Shown here one piece after another: positions 1-6,319 of a DNA stretch of 15,977 bases (position 1 is the first letter of the stretch; every line of letters begins with the position of its first letter). Position numbers and translations under genes: made by a program. The stretch comes from JAHFLD01 sp964367145 (lineage in GTDB: Bacteria > Patescibacteriota > Minisyncoccia > UBA6257 > 1-14-0-10-40-38): assembly GCA_964367145.1 (NCBI GenBank), contig CAYIWJ010000016.1:1-15977 (forward strand). The letters run 5' to 3'. A model generated the notes under the pieces. That model made no database searches, was not told where the DNA came from, and saw only the letters and a list, made by a program, of their open reading frames with translations.

Positions 1-216
1 GGGGGCGCTGTTTTTAAGAATGTTCAAACAACCTTGGTGCCGGCGGGTGGCGCTACGATAGTTGATTTCAAGTTAGAAGTGCCGGGTAAGTATATTTTAG
101 TCGATCATGCTCTTTCGAGGTTGGAGCGTGGCGCATGGGGTGTTCTTGAGGTAGCCGGGGAAAAAAATAAAGAAATTTTTAACGGCAGTTTTGGGGGCGT
201 CGGTCATGGCCATTAA
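1..216 (+). CDS. nirK: Copper-containing nitrite reductase, C-terminal end (partial)
   Basis: The gene is cut by the left edge; only about 71 C-terminal residues are visible, read in frame from base 1 to the TAA at 214-216. The stretch NVQTTLVPAGGATIVDFKLE, followed by PGKYILVDHALSRLERGAWG and VLEVAG, matches the last cupredoxin domain of NirK-type nitrite reductases, which reduce nitrite to nitric oxide in the periplasm or at the outer membrane face. The His in LVDH sits where the family has its type-2 copper ligand from this domain (His306 in Alcaligenes faecalis). The other copper ligands lie outside the window. The tail ends GGVGHGH, with no further haem or cupredoxin domain. NirK homologues have been reported in Parcubacteria. 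A different multicopper oxidase cannot be fully excluded from this fragment. Confidence 0.8.
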   Translation, partial: GGAVFKNVQTTLVPAGGATIVDFKLEVPGKYILVDHALSRLERGAWGVLEVAGEKNKEIFNGSFGGVGHGH

Positions 217-294
217 AAGAATAGTCTGATTTTCGGTTGTCGAGATTTTTGCTATTTGAGATTGGTTGAAATTAGCTCGACGGGGAGGATTTTT

Positions 295-303
295 TGTTAT
301 AAT
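295..303 (+). promoter_or_regulatory. Extended -10 promoter element for the UDG gene (leaderless)
   Basis: TG-t-TATAAT, with the hexamer at 298-303, is a perfect extended -10. Counting seven bases on puts +1 at about 310-311, on the ATG at 311. A weak -35 (TCGACG, 277-282) lies 15 bases upstream. The hexamer overlaps the earlier ATG at 302, which argues against that start. Confidence 0.6.
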
Positions 304-310
304 GATCAGC

Positions 311-940
311 ATGGACTTGGTTAAAGTTGCGGCTTTGCGTGATTTAGAGCTTCGTCTAACAAATGATTTAGATTTACCGCTTCGTGAATCAAATCTGGTT
401 TTTGGCGAGGGAAATATTGACACGCAGGTTTTGTTTATAGGCGAGGCGCCGGGAATGAATGAGGATTTGCAGAAGCGTCCGTTTGTGGGTCGTGGCGGGC
501 AGTTGCTTAATAAGATGCTGGAACATATCGGTTGGAAGCGGGAGGAGGTTTATATTACGAACATTGTAAAACGGCGGCCACCCGATAACCGCGATCCGTT
601 GCCGGAAGAGATAGCGGCCTATAAGCCCTACTTAACCGAGCAGATTCGGATTATTGATCCGAAGATTATCGTGACACTTGGTCGTTTTGCGATGAATTAT
701 TTTCTCCCGATGGCAAAAATTACCCGCGACCAAGGCAAGGCGTTTAAGTTGCGGGAAAAATTACTAGTTCCGATACTCCATCCAGCGGCGGCTTTGCGGG
801 GCAATGAGGCGATGGCGACGTTTAGGGCGAGTTTTGAAAAGTTGCCGCTGATTATTAAGAAATGGGAGTCGCTTACTGCCGAGGCCGCGGCTCTAAGTAC
901 CGAGAAAGATGGTCCTCAAGAGCAGGAAAAACTATTTTAG
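311..940 (+). CDS. Family-4-like uracil-DNA glycosylase lacking Fe-S cysteines
   Basis: This is a homologue of type-4 (UdgA-like) uracil-DNA glycosylase, which removes uracil from DNA to start base-excision repair. Visible motifs in the 209-residue protein are FGEGN (31-35), the active-site loop GEAPGMNED (44-52), PFVGRGGQLL (57-66), TNIVKRRPPDNRDPLPEE (83-100) and the second active-site motif HPAAAL (157-162). Family members normally bind a [4Fe-4S] cluster through four cysteines. Here the equivalent positions read about Asp19, Leu22, Arg88 and Tyr104, and the whole protein contains no cysteine. The C-terminus (about 185-209) is a loose Glu/Ala-rich tail. I chose ATG 311 because a perfect extended -10 ends seven bases before it. 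The alternatives, TTG 266 and ATG 302, lie upstream of or inside the promoter. No Shine-Dalgarno site or terminator is seen. Confidence 0.85.
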   Translation: MDLVKVAALRDLELRLTNDLDLPLRESNLVFGEGNIDTQVLFIGEAPGMNEDLQKRPFVGRGGQLLNKMLEHIGWKREEVYITNIVKRRPPDNRDPLPEEIAAYKPYLTEQIRIIDPKIIVTLGRFAMNYFLPMAKITRDQGKAFKLREKLLVPILHPAAALRGNEAMATFRASFEKLPLIIKKWESLTAEAAALSTEKDGPQEQEKLF

Positions 941-978
941 CGTGGGGCTGGTCTATAGGCGGTGAATCTTTCTTGTAA

Positions 979-984
979 TATAAT
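979..984 (+). promoter_or_regulatory. Putative -10 (TATAAT) upstream of the membrane protein/Clp operon
   Basis: TATAAT at 979-984 lies 12 bases before the ATG at 997, predicting +1 near 991 and a leader of only about 6 bases. No convincing -35 or Shine-Dalgarno site is visible. Confidence 0.45.
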
Positions 985-996
985 GTTAGTTGATTT

Positions 997-1338
997 ATGT
1001 CTTCGGCTCTTGGATATCTGGCGCAGAGATTTTTTCATAACATTTGGGTTTTTTTATACGATTGGTTAGTCGGTGGTTTTTGGGCCATCTTGCGAACGAC
1101 TAAAGGAATTATTCTTGGACTTGATCGCCATTTGGCCTTTGTTATCACTTTGCGTCATTTTTTTGAACCGATATTCGGCGATTTTGAGGTGCTTGGCAGA
1201 ATTTTGGGATTCTTTTTTCGGACTTTACGAGTTATGGTTGCGCTCCTTGTGTATTCGTTGGTCGTGTTGTTTGCGGTTATAGCTTACAGCCTATGGCTGT
1301 TACTTCCATTTGGTCTATTTTATTTAGTACTGCAATGA
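997..1338 (+). CDS. Small multi-pass membrane protein, coupled to the Clp-like ATPase
   Basis: This 113-residue protein of unknown function is strongly hydrophobic and aromatic-rich. Membrane-seeking segments lie at about residues 10-33 and 75-112, with a shorter amphipathic stretch between (LRHFFEPIFGDFEVLGRILG, about 52-71). The C-terminal segment is an almost unbroken run of Leu, Val, Phe and Tyr. Its TGA (1336-1338) overlaps the ATG of the next gene (1335) as ATGA, so the two are almost certainly translationally coupled and transcribed together. That suggests it is a membrane partner of the downstream membrane-anchored AAA+ protein (inference). From memory, similar small proteins with a conserved F-x-P-x-[FY]-G-[DE]...GRI-[IL]-G core recur in Parcubacteria, but I could not check this. 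The start is set by a TATAAT 12 bases upstream. No Shine-Dalgarno site is seen. Confidence 0.8.
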   Translation: MSSALGYLAQRFFHNIWVFLYDWLVGGFWAILRTTKGIILGLDRHLAFVITLRHFFEPIFGDFEVLGRILGFFFRTLRVMVALLVYSLVVLFAVIAYSLWLLLPFGLFYLVLQ

Positions 1339-3806
1339 ACGAGCAACCAGATTTTTTTTATTCTGATTCACGACTAGAAATGAGTCTTTTTGGTCGTTTT
1401 TTGGTTCGTTTGATTCCGACGGTTTTCTACGCGGTACTAATCGCGGCAACTTTTATTTTTTTACTTTCGGATGTTGATAAGCTAAGGCTCGCGGGCGCGA
1501 TTTTTTTTCTTTTTTTGTTGCATAAAATTTTTAGATTTGGACAATCAGACGTTCTAATTTCTTCAGTTACTCATAAAAATTTTGGCAATGTTTCCCGTTT
1601 TTTTACCCCGATGGCTTATCGTTCGCTCGCGCGTGCTTTGGATAGAGCTAATTTACGCGGCGGAGACGTTCAACTGCATCTGCTTAATTTATTGATTGAT
1701 CTACAATTGACTAAAGATGTTTTGACCAGATTGGAATGCGACTTTTCCGGTTTTTCTTCTTCTTTGCGCGAGAAGTTGAAAGTTCCGGCGGCCAGGGTTG
1801 ATGCTAAGGCCATGCTTTTGAAGCTCAATCTTCTTGCGGAACAATCTTTTCGTTGCGCCTTAAACGATGGATCGCGGGCAGTTGCCCCACTGCATCTTCT
1901 GGCGGCTTTAGGCTCGGCAAAAAACGATTCTCTAGCGCCATTGTTTCGAGAGTTTGATATTGCAGAGAGCGACATCTATAGAGCGATATTGCTTCGGCGC
2001 GCGGTTGATTCGTCTCCACGAAATACGATTATTCGCACCTTGCCAAAACATCACTTTATGAATCGGGCTTGGACAGCGCGTGCCACGCCCAACTTGGATC
2101 GTTTTTCCCAAGACTTTACCGACTTGGCGCGGATGATGCCGACTTCACCGCTCATCGGCCAGGCCACCGCTTACGAAAATATATTGGGAGTTCTGGCTCG
2201 GCCCGGACGGGAAAATGTTTTACTGATAGCTCCACCCGGACTTCGGGTAAGTGATCTAGTGATGCATTTGGCATATTCAATAAGCCACAACCGAGTGCCG
2301 GAAATATTGATGGATATTCGTGTAGTGGCTCTTGATTTGGGCTCGCTTTCTGCCGGAGCTGATTCCGGGGATGTGCAAAAAAGAGTCAAGACTGTAATTA
2401 ATGAAGCTGTTGCCGCGGGTAATGTAATTTTATATATCCCTGATATTCACCTTTCGCTTCAATCTGGTGGATTGGGTGGGGTGGCGATTGGCGAGGCAAT
2501 ACTTTCCGCTCTAGAGAGCACTGCTTGTTCCGTAATTGGTTCAACTTATCCCCGCGAGTACCAGAGAAATTTGGAGCAGATTGGGATTTTTCGGGGAGCG
2601 TTTCAAACGGTGAGGGTAAACGAAATTACACCCGAAGAGGCGATGGAATTTTTAACCCGCCGCGCGGCGGCGATGGAAGTTGGCTCGCGCGGTAAATTGC
2701 GGGTGAGTTTTAAGGCGATTCGCGCGGCGGTTTTTTTGGGGCATGCATATTTTCGCGAGAAGCCATTGCCCGCGAACGCCGAAGATTTATTGAGTCAGGC
2801 ATTTAGTGAAGCCTTGAGTAAGGGCGAGCGGATATTGAGCAGAGCTAACGTAGAGCGCTTGGCTGAAAGATTAAGTTCCATTCCGATCCGTCTTCCGGGG
2901 GCTCAAGAGGCGACTAGTTTGCTTAAATTTGAAGAGCGGGTGCACGAGAAATTTATTGATCAAACCGAGGCGGTGGCGGCAGTCGGAAAGGCGCTTCGCG
3001 AATATCGCGCCGGTTTGGCTCGCAAGGGCGGGCCGATGGCGAGTTTTCTATTTGTTGGCCCAACGGGGGTTGGTAAGACCGAATTGGCCAAGCTTTTGGC
3101 AGAGTTTCAGTTTGGCAGTCGCGAGGCGATGCTCCGTTTTGATATGACCGAGTATCAAAACGCAGACAGCATCAAAGTTTTAATTGGTTCGTCGGATGGA
3201 ACGGGGCTGGGAACGCTGACCGAGGCGGTTCGCTTGAAGCCGTATAGTCTAGTTCTGCTCGATGAGTTCGAAAAAGCGCATCCGGATATTTTGAATCTTT
3301 TTTTGCAAGTTTTTGACGACGCGAGGTTGACCGACGCGAAGGGTGAGACGGTTGATTTTCAAAATACGATTATTATCGCCACCAGTAATGCCCATTCTGA
3401 TTTTGTGAGATCGGAACTTGAGGCTGGCAGAGCGGTGGAATCCTTTGCCAAAGAATTAGTGGGGAAGTTAGCCGATGTTTTTCGACCGGAGCTACTCAAT
3501 CGTTTTTCGCAGATCGTGGTTTTTAAAGCTTTGTCCACTGATGACATTAGGGCGGTGGCGGAGCTTAAGCTCGCGGCTTTAGCGAAGAGCGTTTTAGACG
3601 AACAAGGAATTGTTTTGGCTTATGACAAGGAGGTCTCGCATACACTTGCCAAGCTGGGATTTGATCCCGCGTTTGGCGCGCGACCGCTCGACCGAGCTAT
3701 CGCCGACTATATTAAAGATCCACTCTCGCGAAAAATCTTGGGGGGCGAGATTGCGAGGGGCGGGATAATTTCTATAATCGTGAGCGACGGAAAGATTTTG
3801 CTATAA
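1335..3806 (+). CDS. Membrane-anchored Clp/Hsp100-like AAA+ protein with degenerate D1
   Basis: This 823-residue relative of ClpA/ClpB/ClpC would normally use ATP to unfold proteins. Order of parts: two N-terminal membrane segments (about 24-45 and 49-64), a Clp-N-like helical region (about 95-225), D1 (about 270-460), no M-domain insertion, and D2 (about 535-823). D2 looks catalytic: Walker A GPTGVGKT (575-582), Walker B SLVLLDEFE (638-646), sensor-1 Asn685, arginine finger in LLNRF (Arg723) and sensor-2 GARPLDR (Arg783). D1 looks dead: the Walker A position reads APPGLRVSDL, without Lys or Thr, and Walker B reads YIPDIH instead of a canonical FIDEIH. Neither domain keeps its pore-loop tyrosine: GADSGDVQ replaces GTKYRGEF, and SSDGTGLGTL replaces PPGYVGYEEGG. 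No ClpP-docking [LIV]G[FL] loop is seen. The start at ATG 1335 uses the ATGA overlap. An in-frame ATG at 1293 would overlap the upstream gene by 46 bases and is less likely. Confidence 0.88.
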   Translation: MNEQPDFFYSDSRLEMSLFGRFLVRLIPTVFYAVLIAATFIFLLSDVDKLRLAGAIFFLFLLHKIFRFGQSDVLISSVTHKNFGNVSRFFTPMAYRSLARALDRANLRGGDVQLHLLNLLIDLQLTKDVLTRLECDFSGFSSSLREKLKVPAARVDAKAMLLKLNLLAEQSFRCALNDGSRAVAPLHLLAALGSAKNDSLAPLFREFDIAESDIYRAILLRRAVDSSPRNTIIRTLPKHHFMNRAWTARATPNLDRFSQDFTDLARMMPTSPLIGQATAYENILGVLARPGRENVLLIAPPGLRVSDLVMHLAYSISHNRVPEILMDIRVVALDLGSLSAGADSGDVQKRVKTVINEAVAAGNVILYIPDIHLSLQSGGLGGVAIGEAILSALESTACSVIGSTYPREYQRNLEQIGIFRGAFQTVRVNEITPEEAMEFLTRRAAAMEVGSRGKLRVSFKAIRAAVFLGHAYFREKPLPANAEDLLSQAFSEALSKGERILSRANVERLAERLSSIPIRLPGAQEATSLLKFEERVHEKFIDQTEAVAAVGKALREYRAGLARKGGPMASFLFVGPTGVGKTELAKLLAEFQFGSREAMLRFDMTEYQNADSIKVLIGSSDGTGLGTLTEAVRLKPYSLVLLDEFEKAHPDILNLFLQVFDDARLTDAKGETVDFQNTIIIATSNAHSDFVRSELEAGRAVESFAKELVGKLADVFRPELLNRFSQIVVFKALSTDDIRAVAELKLAALAKSVLDEQGIVLAYDKEVSHTLAKLGFDPAFGARPLDRAIADYIKDPLSRKILGGEIARGGIISIIVSDGKILL

Positions 3807-3830
3807 AAAACCCGCGTTTTGATCGCGGGT
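3804..3830 (-). terminator. Intrinsic terminator of the 3847-4584 gene
   Basis: A 7-bp stem (ACCCGCG 3810-3816 with CGCGGGT 3824-3830, 7-base loop) is followed on the minus strand by TTTTTA. On the plus strand no U-tract follows the hairpin, so it serves the minus gene. It also sits directly after the stop of the convergent Clp-like gene. Confidence 0.85.
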
Positions 3831-3846
3831 CGCGTTGGTGTTTTTG

Positions 3847-4584
3847 TTATTGCCATAAGGCGACAGAAATTCCTTGTTCGCCTAGTATTTTTCGGTGTTC
3901 TTTGGGGATGTATGAGGTTAAGATATCTTGAGCTTTCTGTGCCGCGATAAGACAAATTTCCGGCGTTCTCAATTCTTTTGGTACTAGTCCAAGCATGGCC
4001 GGATTTTGTTCTACGGCTTTTTTGCAGGTTGCTTTGGTTTGGGGAATTTCCAAAAAAATATCTTGTCCTCTTTCAAGAGCCAAGCAAAGAATTCTATCGG
4101 TTTTGAGCTGGCTTGGAATATGGATTACGGCACGTGCTGGGTTGGTTCGGACAGCGGCTTCGACTACGTCTTCGTCGATCAAGTCGGCGCGTAGGGTGCT
4201 TAAAAGTATTGGTTCCGATTTGGCCACGGCGATGGCGATTTCTTTATCTTGAACTTCTTCTGGTATCGCTAAAAAAGAGCCTTTGGCGATAGCGGCTAAA
4301 CACATGGCCTTGGTGCGGTTTAGCAGCGGCACGTTGTGAATGTCCATTTCGCCATTCAAAATAGCGAGAACGGTGGCGCCTTCTTGCGCTCTTTTGTCTT
4401 GGTTTAAAGTTTCCGCTGAATTGACTGGTTCTGAGGCGCGGTGGAGGTATCCAGAGGAGTAGGCCAACTTCAGACTGGTGGCGAATCCAAGGAAGACAAG
4501 AAAGCAGCAAAAAATCTTTGAGGACGACTTAACTGATGCCGGAGAAGGTTCACTCTCTTTTTCTACCCCAGGTGTCTGATTCAA
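3847..4584 (-). CDS. Membrane-anchored ~24-residue helical-repeat protein, paralogue A
   Basis: This protein of unknown function has about 245 residues. It begins with a short charged segment (VEKESEPSP), followed by one membrane anchor (about 25-44, KIFCCFLVFLGFATSLKLAY) and then about 6.5 copies of a ~24-residue repeat filling the rest. The repeat pattern is roughly L-x-x-[IV]-P-x-E-[LV]-x-[TD]-x-E-[IV]-[CA]-L-x-A-[AV]. The clearest copy reads LVPKELRTPEICLIAAQKAQ. This resembles DUF4116-type alpha-helical repeats, which suggests a binding scaffold, probably outside the membrane (inference). The start is the TTG at 4584-4582: AAAAGGA lies 6 bases upstream (4591-4597), and a full promoter lies further up. 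The longer reading frame to 4662 would start inside the -35 box. The next gene upstream on this strand (4743-5492) is a paralogue, and each has its own promoter and terminator. Confidence 0.8.
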   Translation of the reverse strand: MNQTPGVEKESEPSPASVKSSSKIFCCFLVFLGFATSLKLAYSSGYLHRASEPVNSAETLNQDKRAQEGATVLAILNGEMDIHNVPLLNRTKAMCLAAIAKGSFLAIPEEVQDKEIAIAVAKSEPILLSTLRADLIDEDVVEAAVRTNPARAVIHIPSQLKTDRILCLALERGQDIFLEIPQTKATCKKAVEQNPAMLGLVPKELRTPEICLIAAQKAQDILTSYIPKEHRKILGEQGISVALWQ

Positions 4585-4633
4585 GACTTTTCCTTTTGTT
4601 AAGGTACAGAAAACAAAGCTGTTTTCTGTTTGT

Positions 4634-4662
4634 AAAGTATCACCACTTTTATTAAGCGTCAA
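4634..4662 (-). promoter_or_regulatory. Sigma-70-type promoter of repeat paralogue A
   Basis: On the minus strand TTGACG (4662-4657), 17 bases and TACTTT (4639-4634) preceded by TG-a form an extended -10 promoter. Predicted +1 is about 4627, giving a ~43-base leader that contains the AAAAGGA site. Confidence 0.65.
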
Positions 4663-4708
4663 TAAATCTGGTTAGTAAAAAATGGAGGAGTGCTGGCGTT
4701 GGTTTGAT

Positions 4709-4735
4709 AAAAAAACCGCCGAAAGTTTCCGGCGG
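4709..4735 (-). terminator. Intrinsic terminator of the 4743-5492 gene
   Basis: CCGCCG (4716-4721) pairs with CGGCGG (4730-4735) across an 8-base loop that can add an AAA/TTT pairing. On the minus strand the hairpin is followed by seven T (4715-4709), then ATCAAACC. Confidence 0.85.
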
Positions 4736-4742
4736 ATTGAGC

Positions 4743-5492
4743 TTACTTTTTGATTGGCAGGATGGCGTACTTTTTTGGTACCCAGTCCCAGGCGTCGTTG
4801 GAATTGGTGAGTGCCACATGGCAGAGTTCAAGGGTTCGCAATTCCCACGGCACGTAGCGCAAAGTTTCTGGTTTCTCGTGAACTGCGCGGAGGCACAGTT
4901 CCGGCGTTTTTAGACTGTCGGGAATGGCCGAAAAGGCTTCAACTAAGTCGCATTCTAGGGCGAACTCGGCCATTTCTCGGTTGACCATTTCAAATGGGAT
5001 AAGGCGGAGGGCGCCAGACCATTTTTTTATTCCGGCTTTGGCAATTTCAACACTCATCAGTTGTTCGGGTATAAAGTGAAGTTTGCGCGGTTCCTTTTCG
5101 GCAAAGGCCATAGCAACTTCTGTGGTCCATGAGGCGTCGGGAATAATCGCGTTGTCTACCTCGATGTCTTGCCTTAAGGCTGTCAGACACACCGCCGTAG
5201 TTCTGGTGTTTCTTGGTATTGATTCAAGGGATTTAATTTCCCCGTTTTTCAATCCTTTAATGTACCAAATCTCGTCATGGGGTTCGCTGATCTTGACCCG
5301 CTCACTCGGCAAATTTTCTGAATCGGCCTCGGTTTCTTTTGACTCGGTTTTTACCAGATCTAGATTCGGAAGTTGCTGTTGCTGAAGCGGGGTGTGTTCT
5401 TGGCCATCGCTTCGTTTAACGGAAGGGAGAAACAAGAATACCGTCATTGCTATCATGTAGCCGAAAACCAGAATGGTGACCCATTTATTCAT
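4743..5492 (-). CDS. Membrane-anchored ~24-residue helical-repeat protein, paralogue B
   Basis: This 249-residue protein of unknown function is clearly related to its downstream neighbour (3847-4584). It has an N-terminal membrane anchor right at the start (about residues 3-22, KWVTILVFGYMIAMTVFLFL). A Gln/Glu-rich low-complexity linker follows (about 28-70), then about 6.5 copies of the same ~24-residue helical repeat. The best copies read IPDSLKTPELCLRAV and VPWELRTLELCHVAL, close to VPKELRTPEICLIAA in paralogue A. A short basic tail follows (LPIKK). By fold it is DUF4116-like; no enzyme motif is seen. I chose ATG 5492 because GGGAG lies 8 bases upstream (5501-5505) and a good promoter lies at 5537-5564. 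The longer frame to 5564 would run through that promoter. It is monocistronic, with its own terminator just after the stop. Confidence 0.82.
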   Translation of the reverse strand: MNKWVTILVFGYMIAMTVFLFLPSVKRSDGQEHTPLQQQQLPNLDLVKTESKETEADSENLPSERVKISEPHDEIWYIKGLKNGEIKSLESIPRNTRTTAVCLTALRQDIEVDNAIIPDASWTTEVAMAFAEKEPRKLHFIPEQLMSVEIAKAGIKKWSGALRLIPFEMVNREMAEFALECDLVEAFSAIPDSLKTPELCLRAVHEKPETLRYVPWELRTLELCHVALTNSNDAWDWVPKKYAILPIKK

Positions 5493-5536
5493 ATAAAATA
5501 CTCCCATTTGATTTTGAAAGAGCGGGTAACTGCTTG

Positions 5537-5564
5537 ATTGTATTACTTTTTGGATTTTAGTCAA
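5537..5564 (-). promoter_or_regulatory. Sigma-70-type promoter of repeat paralogue B
   Basis: Minus strand TTGACT (5564-5559), 16 bases, TACAAT (5542-5537). Predicted +1 is about 5530, with a ~38-base leader carrying GGGAG. It lies back to back with the divergent promoter of the MFS-like gene. Confidence 0.7.
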
Positions 5565-5585
5565 TGTTTTTTGGTTTGAGTTTCT

Positions 5586-5614
5586 TTCAAAAAGTTGGCT
5601 GGTAGTGTTACAAT
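5586..5614 (+). promoter_or_regulatory. Leaderless promoter of the MFS-like gene
   Basis: TTCAAA (5586-5591), 17 bases, then TG-t-TACAAT (hexamer 5609-5614). The seventh base after the hexamer is the A of the ATG at 5621, so +1 and the start codon are predicted to coincide. Confidence 0.7.
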
Positions 5615-5620
5615 TTTTGT

Positions 5621-6259
5621 ATGGCTTTCCAAGTTAAAACTAAAGTTAATTTTGTTATCAAACTCTTTGTTGCTGTTGATTTTTTGTATAACTTTGCTTT
5701 TGGTTCCTTTGGGCCGATTTTGGCGATTTTTGTGACGCAACAAATTACCGGCGGTTCGGCTAAGGTGGCTGGTTTTGCAACCGCGGCTTATTGGGTGGTG
5801 AAGTCTTCTTTGCAATTGCCCATTGCTCGTTTTTTGGATAAGACCGATGGTGAGCGTGATGATTTTTGGGCGATGTTTTTGGGATATTTTTTGAGCAGCT
5901 TTACCCCATTTCTATATCTTTTGGCGACGACGCCCACCGGGTTGTATTTAGCGCAGGCTTATCTTGGTTTTATGATGGCGTGGGCGGTACCGGCTTGGTA
6001 TGGAGTTTTTACGCGGCACCTTGATAGACACGATGTGAGTTTTGAGTGGAGCTTAGAGAGTGTTTTTTCTTTGGGGCTCGCGACAGCGGCTTCGGCCGCG
6101 CTTGGTGGTTTTTTGGTAGATCGTTACGGATTTCACGTGGTTTTTATCGGGGCCGGTATCTTGAGCATGATGGCTTCGTTGTGTTTGATTCCTCTGCGGC
6201 GACACTTGATTCCACGAATTAGACACGGTAAAACTTTGCCGTTGGAACATAAGTCGTAG
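5621..6259 (+). CDS. Half-length MFS-type membrane protein
   Basis: At 212 residues this is half the usual ~400-residue, 12-helix MFS transporter. About six membrane segments are visible: roughly 11-38, 46-66, 84-102, 105-128, 146-164 and 169-190. After the second helix the loop ARFLDKTDGERDDFW resembles the MFS motif-A loop between helices 2 and 3 (G-x-L-x-D-R-x-G-[RK]-[RK]). LGGFLVDRYGFHVVFIGAGI, between the last two segments, has the same motif-like look. The frame is open from a leaderless promoter to a clean TAG. I see no frameshift and no second-half remnant in the 60 bases that follow, so this looks like a real half-size protein rather than a broken gene. It may work as a dimer (inference). 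No substrate can be named. The tail is basic and His-rich. Confidence 0.72.
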   Translation: MAFQVKTKVNFVIKLFVAVDFLYNFAFGSFGPILAIFVTQQITGGSAKVAGFATAAYWVVKSSLQLPIARFLDKTDGERDDFWAMFLGYFLSSFTPFLYLLATTPTGLYLAQAYLGFMMAWAVPAWYGVFTRHLDRHDVSFEWSLESVFSLGLATAASAALGGFLVDRYGFHVVFIGAGILSMMASLCLIPLRRHLIPRIRHGKTLPLEHKS

Positions 6260-6319
6260 TTAATTTGAAACATTTTCTAGAAAACGACGGGCTTTGTTTT
6301 GCCGGAGCTTATATCTTTT

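Noticed and set aside
1293..1334. Earlier ATG for the Clp-like gene
   Set aside because: It overlaps the upstream gene by 46 bases, whereas the ATGA overlap at 1335 is a common coupling arrangement.
4585..4662. Longer N-terminus for repeat paralogue A starting with TTG at 4662
   Set aside because: That TTG is part of the TTGACG -35 element; the TTG at 4584 has AAAAGGA at the right distance.
5493..5564. Longer N-terminus for repeat paralogue B
   Set aside because: It would begin within the -35 box; the ATG at 5492 has a Shine-Dalgarno site and directly precedes the membrane anchor.
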